DNA from: Actinomycetes bacterium
Lineage (GTDB): Bacteria > Actinomycetota > Acidimicrobiia > Spongiisociales > JAHEDJ01
Length of the DNA stretch: 64,000 bases
NCBI GenBank assembly: GCA_024641245.1
Contig: JAHEDK010000008.1
Coordinates: forward strand, 29,885-93,884
Direction of reading: 5' to 3'
The position numbers were made by a program, and so were the translations under genes. Below the pieces are notes generated by a model that saw nothing but the letters and a program-made list of their open reading frames with translations, searched no databases and was not told the DNA's origin. Positions 17,497 through 26,615 of the stretch are shown piece after piece; position 1 is the stretch's first letter; each line of letters opens with the position of its first letter.

Positions 17497-18354
17497 ATGA
17501 TCAAACGATCGTTGGAGTGTGGAGACAACCTCGAGATCATGCGCGGCCTTCCAGACGGAGCGGTCGATTTGATCTACACAGATCCACCGTTCGGGACCGG
17601 CAAGCGAAGGCGCCTCGATTCGATCCGCACCGGGGAAGGCGACCAGATCCGCACGGGATTCGGCGACCGCCGCTATCCGTTCGAAGTCGTGTCGACGATT
17701 GAGTACCGCGACGACCTGCCTTTCAGTGAATATCTAGGCTTCCTCGAAGTTCGTTTGCGCGAGATGCGCCGGGTGCTGTCACCGCAAGGATCCCTGTATC
17801 TCCACCTCGACCATCACGCCGTCCACTACGCAAGGATCATCCTCGATGAAGTATTCGGCCCGGAGCACTTCCTCAACGAGATCATCTGGGCTTACGACTA
17901 CGGCGGCCGGCATCGCGACCGCTGGCCCCGCAAACACGATTCGATTCTCTGGTACGCCAAAAGTGACAGTTGGACGTTCAATCGCGACGAGATCGATCGC
18001 ATCCCCTACATGGCACCGGGATTGGTCGGGCCCGCCAAGGCGGCCAGGGGGAAGCTGCCGACCGATGTGTGGTGGATGACAATCGTCCCGACCAACAGCG
18101 CCGAGCGTACCGGCTACCCGACTCAGAAGCCGCTCGGGCTCGCACGAAGAATCATCAGCGCATCATCGAATCCAGGTGATCTCGTCGCGGATTTCTTCTG
18201 CGGAAGCGGCACCGTCGGCGTCGCAGCCCAGGAACTGGGCCGTCGCTACTTGCTGGTCGACAGCAGTGCGGAAGCAGTTGCGATAACGAAGACCCGCCTG
18301 GCAACGGCCGGCGGCTCTACCGACAGGCATCCTGGAGGTAGGGGTACGGGTTGA
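17497..18354 (+). CDS. Type II-like DNA methyltransferase, beta class
   Basis: 285 aa. Motif IV TDPPFGTGKRRR comes first (residues 28-39). The AdoMet-binding motif I, ADFFCGSGTVGVAAQELG, comes near the C terminus, the order that defines beta-class amino-methyltransferases acting on adenine N6 or cytosine N4. TQKPLGLARRII (motif X) precedes it. No restriction endonuclease or specificity gene is next to it, so it appears to be an orphan. The last 38 bp overlap the 3' end of the convergent peptidase gene. Confidence 0.85.
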   Translation: MIKRSLECGDNLEIMRGLPDGAVDLIYTDPPFGTGKRRRLDSIRTGEGDQIRTGFGDRRYPFEVVSTIEYRDDLPFSEYLGFLEVRLREMRRVLSPQGSLYLHLDHHAVHYARIILDEVFGPEHFLNEIIWAYDYGGRHRDRWPRKHDSILWYAKSDSWTFNRDEIDRIPYMAPGLVGPAKAARGKLPTDVWWMTIVPTNSAERTGYPTQKPLGLARRIISASSNPGDLVADFFCGSGTVGVAAQELGRRYLLVDSSAEAVAITKTRLATAGGSTDRHPGGRGTG

Positions 18355-19255
18355 CCGCGGCTCCATCGTCCGGGTGGATCTCGAAGTGCAAGTGAGTGCG
18401 CGATCCCTTCGCATTGCCTGAATCCCCGACCGATCCGATCACGGTACCGGCCGTTACATTGCCTGCCGTTCCGAAGCTGTCCATGTGGGAGCCGATGTAG
18501 GTGGCGCCGTCGTCGCCGTACAACTTGTACTGCATACCTCCGATGGTTCCGATCGTGAACTCGACGCGTCCCGACACCGGCGCCAGGACGGGCGTGCCCC
18601 GGGTCGCGAAGAGATCGGTGCCCTCGTGGAAACGGCCACCCGTGCGAGGGAATCCGTAGTCGTTGAAGTACGTTCCGCCGGGAACCGGGCAGATCCAGCC
18701 ACCGCCCGGCACTGCGAGTACCTGACCGATGCGGATCAGATTGGGGTTGGCCAGACCGTTGAGTTCTGCAAGTGCTGAGGTTGTCGTGCCGTAGGCGGCG
18801 GCGATCTTGCCGAGGGTGTCGCCCTTCGCCACAACGTGAGCACCGGCAGATCCGGAACCTGGTGTGAAGTCCGAAACCGGACCCGACAACGAGAGCTTGG
18901 TACCGATGTACACCACATTCGTGTTCGTGATGCCGTTGGCGGCGGCTAACTCGGCAACCGTCAATCCATACCTGGATGCGATCGTTGATAGCGATTCGCC
19001 CGACTGGACGATGTGGGTTGCAGTTGCGCCGGAAGCTGAGGCAGCCGGAAGGTTCAACTTCTGACCGACGTAGATGCGGTTGGCGTTCGGGAGGTTGTTT
19101 TTCTCGACCAGCGCCCGGACCGTGGTCCCGTTTTCGACGGCGATCTCAGACAGGGTGTCACCCGGTTGCACGGTATACGTGGCACCGGACACGATCACGA
19201 AGAGGGCGGCGACCAGGGTCGTGATCGTTCGACGGGTTGGCGACGGCGCGAGCAT
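18317..19255 (-). CDS. LysM-repeat M23 metallopeptidase
   Basis: 312 aa from ATG 19253-19255, where GGAGG lies 4 nt upstream. The signal peptide is followed by three LysM domains (each starting YTVQPGDTL, HIVQSGESL or HVVAKGDTL) that bind peptidoglycan. A C-terminal M23 domain carries the zinc motifs FHEGTDLF and HLHFEIHP. It is an extracellular or wall-bound endopeptidase, or an activator of amidases, in envelope remodelling. All catalytic residues appear present. The gene is convergent with the DNA methyltransferase. Confidence 0.88.
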   Translation of the reverse strand: MLAPSPTRRTITTLVAALFVIVSGATYTVQPGDTLSEIAVENGTTVRALVEKNNLPNANRIYVGQKLNLPAASASGATATHIVQSGESLSTIASRYGLTVAELAAANGITNTNVVYIGTKLSLSGPVSDFTPGSGSAGAHVVAKGDTLGKIAAAYGTTTSALAELNGLANPNLIRIGQVLAVPGGGWICPVPGGTYFNDYGFPRTGGRFHEGTDLFATRGTPVLAPVSGRVEFTIGTIGGMQYKLYGDDGATYIGSHMDSFGTAGNVTAGTVIGSVGDSGNAKGSRTHLHFEIHPDDGAAVNPYPYLQDACR

Positions 19256-19388
19256 CAATCCTCCAATGCTCCGCCCGCTTCACTACAAAACTATCTCATC
19301 GGTGTCTGATGTCAACCCCAGCGCGGGGAGCCACCGATACTGCAATCGGACGGGTCACTGTACTCCTTGAGGACTTCCTGGTCACGCA

Positions 19389-20420
19389 TTAGCTCGAAGC
19401 AGCCCGGCCGGCCCGAAGTTGGCCGCAAGCGGCGTCGATGTCGGAGCCGCGCGTGTCGCGGATCGTGGCATTGATATCGAGCGAACGGAGGTGTCTGACA
19501 AAAGCTCGTATCTGCGCGGTTCGGGACGGCTGGTCGGTGCTCAGGGGTGTGGGATTGAGCGGGATCACATTGACATGAGCGCCCAGGCGGCCCGCAATCG
19601 AAGCCAGCTTGGTGGCCTGCTCGATCGTGTCGTTGACGTTGTCGATCAGCGTCCACTCGATGGACACTCTCCTGCCTTTTCGACCGAAATAGGCGGCAGC
19701 CGCCGCCTCGACCTCGGCGAGGGGGTAACGCCGGTTGATCGGGACCAGCGTATTCCGGAGTTCGTCGTCTGCCGCATGCAGGCTGACGGCCAGATTGAGC
19801 TGCCACGGCTCCTCGGTGAGTCGCTGCATGCCGGGGACCAGACCGACGGTCGAAACGGTCAAGCGTCTTGGCGACATTTCCATGTCGTCGACAATCCGAC
19901 GAATCGACTCCCTGACCCGGTCGTAGTTGGCGAGCGGTTCACCCATGCCCATGAAGACGATGTTGGTCAGATGATCGGGTCCTATCGATAGGCCGACTTC
20001 CCGGAGGTACGCTCCGGCGTATGCGACCTGAGCAACTATCTCTCCCGCCTGCAAATGACGTTCGAACCCGAACTGCCCGGTAGCGCAGAAAGAGCAGGCG
20101 AGTGCACAGCCGACCTGACTGGAGATACAGAGCGTGGTGCGCCCAGGATATCCCATCAGCACAGCTTCGATGGCGGCGCCATCCGGTGCCCTGAACAGCC
20201 ATTTGACCGTGGATCCCTTGTCGGCGATCTGTTCGACCTCAACCACGAACGGCCACAGGCGATCGGTCAGAGCCTTCCTCATTCCCGGAGGAAGATCGGT
20301 CATCGAAGCCGCGCTCAGGGTCGGTCGCCGATAGAGCCAGTGGTACAGCTGTTGCGACCGGTAGGGCGCTTCACCCGGAAACAGTTGCGCAAGTTCGGCG
20401 GGGTGGGTCAGGTACGGCAC
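19389..20420 (-). CDS. rlmN: 23S rRNA (adenine2503-C2)-methyltransferase RlmN
   Basis: 343 aa from GTG 20418-20420 (VPYLTHPAELAQLFPGE), a start that fits the family better than a GTG 14 codons upstream. It is a radical-SAM enzyme: the cluster motif C-x3-C-x2-C is GCALACSFCATG, preceded by TLCISSQVG. FMGMGEPLANYD and RLTVSTVGLVPGM follow, and the C-terminal catalytic cysteine lies in RGSDIDAACGQL. It methylates A2503 of 23S rRNA and often A37 of some tRNAs. Confidence 0.93.
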   Translation of the reverse strand: MPYLTHPAELAQLFPGEAPYRSQQLYHWLYRRPTLSAASMTDLPPGMRKALTDRLWPFVVEVEQIADKGSTVKWLFRAPDGAAIEAVLMGYPGRTTLCISSQVGCALACSFCATGQFGFERHLQAGEIVAQVAYAGAYLREVGLSIGPDHLTNIVFMGMGEPLANYDRVRESIRRIVDDMEMSPRRLTVSTVGLVPGMQRLTEEPWQLNLAVSLHAADDELRNTLVPINRRYPLAEVEAAAAAYFGRKGRRVSIEWTLIDNVNDTIEQATKLASIAGRLGAHVNVIPLNPTPLSTDQPSRTAQIRAFVRHLRSLDINATIRDTRGSDIDAACGQLRAGRAASS

Positions 20421-20511
20421 GACGCAAGGGTACCTAGAGGTGTTGGGTACGTGTTCTCTCACAGGTTGCCGACTGTCTACCGGCGATGCGCCACCTCCCT
20501 AGACTGCCCTG

Positions 20512-21915
20512 GTGGTAAAACGTCCCTGGCTGGCAACGTCCTCTAGTGACCCCGTTGGGTTATCCGACCGGGCGTTTGGGGCGCCCGAATTCGCGGTCCT
20601 GATTGCATCCCTGGCTTTTGGAGCGCCCGCATTGATTGTCGGCATCGACCTCCTCGGTATCGACCCCGGACTCGGCCTGACCGTCTCGCAACTGATTCTG
20701 GCCGCGCCGCTCGGCATTGTGTTCGCAGCAGGGCTGATCGCGGCGTCGGCTTGGGTAGCTGCGGAGAACGGCGTTCCGACCGGATTGTTGATGAGGCCGG
20801 CGCTCGGTGTTGTCGGGTCTTGGGTGGCCGCCCTGGTGCAAGTTGCCTTCTTCATCTTGTGGACTGCTTTGGAACTCGAGTTCGGCGGCGCAGCCTTCGT
20901 CGGCGCAATGGATTCCCTGGGAGTCGGGGAGATACCAAAGCCGCTGGTGATCGGCGGCCTGGCACTAGCTGCGGCGGGTCTCCTGCTGGCCGGACTCGCC
21001 TGGGTCACCCAAATCTGGCTGTATCGTTTTGCCTTCTGGGCGGCGCTGGTGCTCATCGTTGTGCTGGCCTGGAGTTTCTTGTCGAACATCAACCTGGTGG
21101 CCCTGTTCGACGTGACACCAGATGCAAAGAACTTCTGGCTCGGCGTCGATGGGGTGATGGCGCTGGGCGTTGTCTTTTTCCCGGTCGTGGCAGACACGGC
21201 TCGGTTCGTCTCGGCGGCTCCATCCGCCGCCTCGGGGGCCGGGACCGGGTTCAGCGTTGCAGCCCTCGTGCTGGTCCTGGTCGGCGGGTTGCGGGCCGTC
21301 TCGGTCGACGTCACCGGCGGCGACCCGACGGCATTTCTACTCGACGGAGTTACTTCATTCGTGGCTGTCGTCATCGTCGGATGGCTGGTTGTTTCGGGCG
21401 TTGATCAGCCCTTCATGCTCAGTTTCAGCGGAGCGACGGCTCTCTCGACGATCAGCGACCGTTTTGCCGGTCGTCTGCAAGCGCTTGTCGTCCTCGCAAT
21501 GGGTGTCGTTGTCGCACTCGTCGTGTCACGCACAACCATCCGGGAGATCACAGAACTCCTCGTGGTCGTAATCGCACAGATGCTGGCGGTGCTGCTCGCC
21601 GACTACTTCCTCGTGAGACGGAAGTACTACGAAACCGACGAGTTCTACCGGCGAAGAGGTACCTACGCCGGCGTCAACATCTATGGGCTCGTCGCGGTGC
21701 TGGCAGGTATCTTCACTGCGATGGTGCTACGGCCGGTCGGGCCGGAAGCCTGGGTCGCCTCGCTCGACTCCTGGATCCCCGGCGACGCTCCGATCGCAGA
21801 AGCCGTCGGCCTTCCACCGATCCTGCTCTCGATGCTTCTGAGCCTGTCCATCTACACGGGACTCGGGCGCTGGAGGATCCACGCCCGGGAAATGGTGTCC
21901 AGGTTGCGGATGTGA
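20512..21915 (+). CDS. NCS1-family nucleobase/cation symporter
   Basis: 467 aa with about twelve hydrophobic segments. The C-terminal half carries LLADYFLVRRKYYETDEFY, a characteristic NCS1 motif (cytosine, purine, allantoin, hydantoin or thiamine permeases), followed by YAGVNIYGLVAVLAG. The N-terminal GLSDRAFGAPEFAVLIAS matches the start of the transport core. Import would be cation coupled. No catabolic genes are adjacent to reveal the substrate. It is divergent from rlmN and begins with GTG 20512. Confidence 0.83.
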   Translation: MVKRPWLATSSSDPVGLSDRAFGAPEFAVLIASLAFGAPALIVGIDLLGIDPGLGLTVSQLILAAPLGIVFAAGLIAASAWVAAENGVPTGLLMRPALGVVGSWVAALVQVAFFILWTALELEFGGAAFVGAMDSLGVGEIPKPLVIGGLALAAAGLLLAGLAWVTQIWLYRFAFWAALVLIVVLAWSFLSNINLVALFDVTPDAKNFWLGVDGVMALGVVFFPVVADTARFVSAAPSAASGAGTGFSVAALVLVLVGGLRAVSVDVTGGDPTAFLLDGVTSFVAVVIVGWLVVSGVDQPFMLSFSGATALSTISDRFAGRLQALVVLAMGVVVALVVSRTTIREITELLVVVIAQMLAVLLADYFLVRRKYYETDEFYRRRGTYAGVNIYGLVAVLAGIFTAMVLRPVGPEAWVASLDSWIPGDAPIAEAVGLPPILLSMLLSLSIYTGLGRWRIHAREMVSRLRM

Positions 21916-21969
21916 TTCAGAGGCAGAGTCTGGACCAATGACCGAGAGCGCGGACCGTGGGGAACGGCT

Positions 21970-22002
21970 GGGTTCTGGGTCATAGGTTCTAGGTTCTTTG
22001 GG
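21970..22002 (+). repeat. GGGTTCTGGGT-type degenerate repeat, copy 1
   Basis: Consecutive units of a 6-8 nt theme (GGGTTCT, GGGTCAT, AGGTTCT, AGGTTCT) fill part of the spacer between the convergent NCS1 and HhH genes. Similar stretches occur at 39094, 39211 (inverted), 45112 and 48167. Confidence 0.55.
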
Positions 22003-22068
22003 ACGCTCCGCCGATGCCGGCGGGTGCCAATTGCCAAATGCCAGTTGCCTGCGCGGGTTGCGGGTCTC

Positions 22069-22461
22069 TCAGACTCGCTGGCGTGCCTGACCGACCCAAT
22101 CAGAGAGGCGAGATTCGGACGTGTCGATCTTCGAGGCGATTTCACCTGGCGTTGCGGCGGCCAGGGCTTCGAAGGTAGTGATCCCGATTCCAGACAGCTT
22201 GGCGGCGAACACCGGACCTATCCCCTTGATCACTGTGAGGTCGTCCGGCGTCGACTGGGCCGGTTTCTGCTGGGTCGCCTGCCGCAGGGTCGGTTCCACC
22301 TGATGCGGGCGATGGGGGACGTCGGGATGATCGTCCGGGTGGCGGAACGCGGGGGGTTGCGGCTCGCGAGGAAGGGCGAGAGAGAGGAAGCGATCGCGCA
22401 TCGCCCAGATGCCGGCGGCGATGGCAATCGCGAATGCGAGGGTACGAACCAGGCGTTTCAT
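22069..22461 (-). CDS. Membrane-anchored helix-hairpin-helix protein
   Basis: 130 aa. It has one N-terminal membrane helix (residues 5-20) and a Pro/Gln-rich linker. The C-terminal domain (about 72-128) starts DDLTVIKGIGPVFAAKLSGIG, a helix-hairpin-helix of the kind in COG3743 and DUF4332 proteins and at ends of ribosomal-associated proteins. HhH domains bind nucleic acid without sequence preference or mediate protein contacts. The catalytic residues of a nuclease are not seen. Its role is unknown. It lies downstream of the RlpA gene with a 43-bp gap on the same strand. Confidence 0.7.
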   Translation of the reverse strand: MKRLVRTLAFAIAIAAGIWAMRDRFLSLALPREPQPPAFRHPDDHPDVPHRPHQVEPTLRQATQQKPAQSTPDDLTVIKGIGPVFAAKLSGIGITTFEALAAATPGEIASKIDTSESRLSDWVGQARQRV

Positions 22462-22504
22462 ACTGAGGATTGTAGAAGATCAGGTTGCCGCGGGCAGGAT
22501 CGGA

Positions 22505-23302
22505 TCAGAGAGCCCCGTATTTCGCCTGGAGTCTGGCGAGCCCGTTGGTATCCGCCGGCATGGTGAGCGTTACCTGGATCACCCCGGAACCTGTGCCACT
22601 GAGTGCCTGCATTGCCGCCGTGGAGAGGTCGATGCAGCGGGTGCTGTGCCGGGTCTTGAGGTCCGACATGTACGGGCCGCGGTCGTTGATTCGAACCTGA
22701 ACCGATGCTCCGGTGTCAACTCTCGTCACGGTCACGACCGTGTTGAAGTCAACGAAGTGGGTGGCAGCAGTCATCGCGTTTGGGTCGAACGCTTCACCGT
22801 TTGCCGTGGTCTGGCCGGCGAAGGCGTCGCCGTAGTAGGAGGCACCGCAGGGGCCAACTCCGCCCGTCGCTTCAACAGTTCCGTCACCCGTGGTTGTGAT
22901 CGTCGTTGGGGGGACCGCCGTCGTGGGGGTCGTCGTGGTTGGAGGAGTAGTGGTCGTCGTGGGGGCGACGGTGGTAGTGGTCGTGCTGCTGCTGGTGGTG
23001 GTGGTCGTGGTGGCGATGATCTGGGGAGGGACCAGACGGGCGAATACCTCTAGTTCTGCGGTCTCCGAGAACTCGGCAACTCCGGGGCCCGTGCTCTCGA
23101 GCTGCTGTCCTGAGAATGCCTGTGCGGCGACCAGGCCGGCAACCCCACCGCGCGCGTCTGCAGCCCGGGCGACCGCCTCCGACGGTGTAGCTTCAACAGC
23201 CGCTGTGTCGGTGGTACCGGGCGAGAACGCTGCAAACCCGGCTACCGCCAGGAGGGCTACGCCGGCCCAAGCAACGACCGCGATCAAACGAACAAGTCGC
23301 AT
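22505..23302 (-). CDS. RlpA-like double-psi beta-barrel protein
   Basis: 265 aa. The start ATG 23300-23302 has GGAGGCGGAG upstream; a longer frame lacks such a site. It has an N-terminal membrane segment or signal (residues 1-25), an Ala-rich region, a Thr/Pro/Ser stalk of about 40 residues, then a C-terminal RlpA-like barrel with GPCGASYYGDAFAGQTTANGE and VRINDRGPYM. The canonical catalytic-type Asp in NDRGP is present. The family cleaves or binds denuded glycan strands in the wall. The stalk suggests it spans the wall. Confidence 0.82.
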   Translation of the reverse strand: MRLVRLIAVVAWAGVALLAVAGFAAFSPGTTDTAAVEATPSEAVARAADARGGVAGLVAAQAFSGQQLESTGPGVAEFSETAELEVFARLVPPQIIATTTTTTSSSTTTTTVAPTTTTTPPTTTTPTTAVPPTTITTTGDGTVEATGGVGPCGASYYGDAFAGQTTANGEAFDPNAMTAATHFVDFNTVVTVTRVDTGASVQVRINDRGPYMSDLKTRHSTRCIDLSTAAMQALSGTGSGVIQVTLTMPADTNGLARLQAKYGAL

Positions 23303-23461
23303 AAAAAAACTCCGCCTCCATGTCCCCGCGAGCCAGCACATGCTCGTGATGGTGGGATCGACGGTCAGGCTAGGTGTTGTGCAAATCGAGCGCAAGCCCG
23401 TATCTGGAAAACAATAGGAGGCGCGGGTCCGCATTCAACCGAGGCAATCCGGGTCGCGAAA

Positions 23462-24109
23462 TCAGCCAAAGAACGGATACTCGGGATGGCGGACGAGACC
23501 CGTCAGGTGCCCGACGTCGTTGTAGCCGAGCAACCGGGGCTCCGGAAGGGAGATCGTGCTGACCCCGGTGTTGGCCATCGCCCCCATCGGCCCGGTGTAC
23601 ACGTGTGTGTCATGGGGCAGGCCGATTGCCCACCGCAGGATCTGGATGATGGGGCCACCGTGTGTGAAGACAACCACCAGGTTGTCTTCAGCAGCCGGGA
23701 TTTCCCGGATGGCTGCAACGGAGCGCCTTCCGACCTCGGCCCAGGACTCCCCACCGGGTCGGGTCACGTCCTCGTCGGCTCGATACCTCTTCCAGAGATC
23801 GGGCCACTCAGCCTCGACTTCATCGGGCATCCGCCCTTCCCACGCACCGTTGGCAATCTCGCGCAACCGAGGGTCGGTCTCGACCTCGAGATCGAGACGG
23901 CCGGCGAGCGGCTCCGCCGTCTGCATTGTTCGGGGAAGGTCGCTCGAGATGATGCGGCCGATCGGAAGGGCCGAGAGCCGGGCGCCGACCGCAGCCGCCT
24001 GCTGATGTCCGAGTTCCGAGAGCGGTGCATCGGTTTGACCGATGAGCCGGCCTTCTCGATTGCCGACCGCTTCCCCGTGCCTGACGAGCAGAACGAAGGT
24101 CGTGCTCAT
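23462..24109 (-). CDS. Histidine phosphatase (phosphoglycerate mutase-like)
   Basis: 215 aa. The phosphohistidine motif LLVRHGEAVGN is near the N terminus, the proton donor is probably in GAWEGRMPDEVE, and the second catalytic His is in VVFTHGGPI. ATG 24107-24109 overlaps the stop of the upstream gamma-glutamyltransferase-like gene by 4 nt, so it is the last gene of a three-gene operon. The specificity pocket is not diagnostic: broad phosphatase, cofactor-independent mutase or alpha-ribazole phosphatase types are all possible. Confidence 0.85.
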   Translation of the reverse strand: MSTTFVLLVRHGEAVGNREGRLIGQTDAPLSELGHQQAAAVGARLSALPIGRIISSDLPRTMQTAEPLAGRLDLEVETDPRLREIANGAWEGRMPDEVEAEWPDLWKRYRADEDVTRPGGESWAEVGRRSVAAIREIPAAEDNLVVVFTHGGPIIQILRWAIGLPHDTHVYTGPMGAMANTGVSTISLPEPRLLGYNDVGHLTGLVRHPEYPFFG

Positions 24110-25674
24110 CGCACGCCGACCGATGTTGTGTCCACTCGGGGGTCCGGCGCACCCGTCCTCAGTCCGCCCGCCCCAACGGTGATGAGCGACACGGGTCCCC
24201 ACCCACCTTCGAGATCGCCGGCGACGTCGATGTCGTGGCCGCGGCGGCGCAGGTCGTTTTGCACGCCCTCCGGCATGCGGGCCTCAACGCGAATCCGGGA
24301 TGATCCCGAGAGGACCTCGGTTGTCCATCGGGGCCTCGCTTGCGCGGCACCCGGTCGGTCGCCTGCGGCGTACAGGTGGGCGGCGATCTGGGCCAGGAGC
24401 TGGGGTTGCTGGTGACCGCCTCTCGTTCCGAGAATCAAGTCGAGTCCTCCGTCCTTAGTCCACAGTGATGGAGAGAGCGTGTGGAGTGGCCGTTTTCCGG
24501 GTGCAAGCTCGTTCGGGTGGCCGGGACTGAGGTTGAATCCGGCTCCCCGGTTGTGGAGGAAGAAACCCTGGTCGCCTGCCGCGATTCCGCTTCCGATACC
24601 CATGAAGTTCGATTGGATGAGGGAGATGCCGAGTCCGTTTCGATCCAGCGCGCACAGATAGGTGGTGCCTCCCGGCGCGATCGCTCCGGGAGGCCATGCC
24701 CCGGCGCGGTCGGTTATGTCTCGGCTCCGGTTTTGCAGTCGTTGATGGGATACGAGTTCGGCGGGAGGAAGTGGAGCGAAATCGGCGTCGGATACGAGAT
24801 CGTTGCGTTCCCAGGCCACCGAGCGATAGGCCTCGATGAGGGTGTGCACGTACTGAGGATCGTTCGGATCTGCCGGTGGGCCGAGCTGATCGAAGATCCA
24901 GGCCGTGGCCAGCGTGAGGTAGCCCTGTGCATTCGGAGGAATCGTCCAGGCTGTGCGGCCGAAGATGTCGAGGGCGAGTGGGTCTATCCAGTCTGCCTGC
25001 TGCCGCTTGAGGTCCGCGGCCGTGATCAAAGATCCGGTGGCGGCGGTGATGGCCTGTCCTGGTGGTCCTTCGTAGAAGGCCCGGCGCCCTCCCTCTGCGA
25101 TGCTGCGCAACGTACGTCTCAAGTCCGGACGCCGGATGCGATCGCCGCGTTGCGGCTCGCCGGTCTCGAAAAAGGCTCGGGCCGACGGCTGCCCCCGAAA
25201 CGACGGATCCCGGCGACGGAGGGCTGCGGCCAGTTCGGTTGAAGCCGGGAACCCAACTTCGGTCAGCCGGATGGCGGGCCGGAGGGTGTCGGAAAGGGGC
25301 ATCGAGCCGTATCGAGCGGACAGGGCTTCCCATCCGTCGACGCATCCGGGAACGGTGGCGGTGAGTGGATGATCCCACGGGATATCCTTGAAACCCGACG
25401 CCCGAATGGCGTTGGGATCTGCTCCTTCTCCGGCGCGACCAGATGCGTTCAAGGCCGTCGGTGCTTTGGCTCCCGGGTCAAAGATGATGGCGAAGAGGTC
25501 GCCTCCGATGCCACAGGTTTGGGGCTCGCATACACCGAGAACCGCGTTGGCGGCGATGGCGGCATCCACGGCATTTCCGCCGGAGGCCAGGATCTCCATT
25601 GCGGATTGCGTACTGAGGTCATGCGCCGTGACGACTACATCCCCGAACGTCTGTGCCTCGGTCCGGCGCAGCAT
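24106..25674 (-). CDS. Gamma-glutamyltransferase-like Ntn hydrolase
   Basis: 522 aa. N-terminal motif SGGNAVDAAIAANAVLGVCEP and GIGGDLFAI; the autocatalytic cleavage site lies in APGGTTYLCALD, with T337 the predicted nucleophile of the small subunit. LSPSLW and GTRGGHQQPQ follow in the C-terminal chain. Glutathione-type gamma-glutamyl transferases and cephalosporin acylases share this fold. No signal peptide is seen, which suggests a cytosolic enzyme. It lies 12 bp after the 205-aa gene and overlaps the phosphatase gene. Confidence 0.86.
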   Translation of the reverse strand: MLRRTEAQTFGDVVVTAHDLSTQSAMEILASGGNAVDAAIAANAVLGVCEPQTCGIGGDLFAIIFDPGAKAPTALNASGRAGEGADPNAIRASGFKDIPWDHPLTATVPGCVDGWEALSARYGSMPLSDTLRPAIRLTEVGFPASTELAAALRRRDPSFRGQPSARAFFETGEPQRGDRIRRPDLRRTLRSIAEGGRRAFYEGPPGQAITAATGSLITAADLKRQQADWIDPLALDIFGRTAWTIPPNAQGYLTLATAWIFDQLGPPADPNDPQYVHTLIEAYRSVAWERNDLVSDADFAPLPPAELVSHQRLQNRSRDITDRAGAWPPGAIAPGGTTYLCALDRNGLGISLIQSNFMGIGSGIAAGDQGFFLHNRGAGFNLSPGHPNELAPGKRPLHTLSPSLWTKDGGLDLILGTRGGHQQPQLLAQIAAHLYAAGDRPGAAQARPRWTTEVLSGSSRIRVEARMPEGVQNDLRRRGHDIDVAGDLEGGWGPVSLITVGAGGLRTGAPDPRVDTTSVGVR

Positions 25675-25686
25675 GGTTTGCAGGCG

Positions 25687-26304
25687 CTAACGCCTGAAGC
25701 TCGGAACGAGCCGGTTGACCGCATCGAGAACCGCCCGCACTGCGGCCTGAGCCTCGTTCGGGCCGACCAGAGCGGATCCGACGACGAGCCGTTCCTCGCC
25801 GCCCGACACGATCACGATCTGCGCAACGGCCACTTGACGGGATCCAATCGTTGGCGTTTCGAGGGCGGCGAGCGCCAGTGCCGTGTCATCTCCGATTCCG
25901 TGTTCGAGGGCGGCCACCGTTGCTTCGCCAACCGAACGGAGGCGAGTCGTCGCTGCGCTGGGTCCGCTCGCGACGCCGGTGATCATCTCGTTCTGCCAGG
26001 CCAGGGTGACGGTCACCGTCAGCCGGGATCCGACCGGTTCTTCCAGGATATCGACGATCGCCGGCCTGTCGCTCCGGCCAATCTCCTCGTTCTCGATCTG
26101 CACAACGGAAATGACCCGGCGGTCGACGGTCAGTCCGAATTGGGCCATTGCCAGGGACTGCACATCACGCACTACCTGCTTGGGAGCCTTCCCGGGAGTG
26201 CCCAGGATGTGTATCTCACTGATGGTTCCATTGGTCCCGACCACTCTGGCGGCATCGACGGTCGGAAGTCGGCAGAGAGTCTCTTCGAGTTCCTGGTAGC
26301 GCAT
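25687..26304 (-). CDS. Conserved actinobacterial protein, function unknown
   Basis: 205 aa from ATG 26302-26304 (MRYQELEETLCRLPTVDAAR). The longer open frame adds 60 residues of low-complexity character and is not favoured. The N-terminal half contains EIHILGTPGKAPKQVVRDVQSL and FGLTVDRRVISVVQI, a pattern I know from unassigned actinobacterial proteins. The C-terminal half has two beta-alpha units of similar length. No membrane segment or catalytic motif is seen. First gene of the operon with the Ntn hydrolase and phosphatase. Confidence 0.7.
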   Translation of the reverse strand: MRYQELEETLCRLPTVDAARVVGTNGTISEIHILGTPGKAPKQVVRDVQSLAMAQFGLTVDRRVISVVQIENEEIGRSDRPAIVDILEEPVGSRLTVTVTLAWQNEMITGVASGPSAATTRLRSVGEATVAALEHGIGDDTALALAALETPTIGSRQVAVAQIVIVSGGEERLVVGSALVGPNEAQAAVRAVLDAVNRLVPSFRR

Positions 26305-26615
26305 CACCGTCAATGTAGCGTTGCCCACCGGCGCGACGAAGTAATTGAGTTGCGAACCAATGCACTGGTAGGCTCCGGCCAGTCGTCTTTGACGACGAAT
26401 GGCGGGGCGGGCGTGCTGGCTCGACTCACCGAAAGCGGGGCTGGGCAACTTGGGAGCCTCTGGAATTGAAGTTTGGAGGTCCAACCGGCAGAAGCCGGGG
26501 GGAGGAGGATGCCCGGATAGAGCGATCAGCCAGGAACTAATCCCTTAGCGAAGCGGAACATTCGTCATGGTCATTAGCGACTGTGAAGAGACATCCCCTT
26601 AGGTGATAGCTCCTT
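26305..26615 (+). other. Long leader before the HD-domain operon
   Basis: A 437-bp divergent spacer separates the 205-aa gene from the first HD gene. It contains a short hairpin CCGG-N6-CCGG around 26490, a purine run GGGGGGAGGAGG and AT-richer sequence than its surroundings near 26530-26640. No riboswitch class could be assigned by eye. A 29-codon ORF (26616-26705) lies at its end. Confidence 0.35.

Noticed and set aside
22890..23040. GTGGTCGT-rich stretch looking like a microsatellite
   Set aside because: It is the coding sequence of the Thr/Pro/Ser stalk of the RlpA-like protein on the minus strand.
26450..26615. Cyclic di-GMP (GEMM) or ydaO riboswitch before the HD genes
   Set aside because: The conserved core nucleotides of these classes could not be found by eye, so only an unassigned leader is reported.
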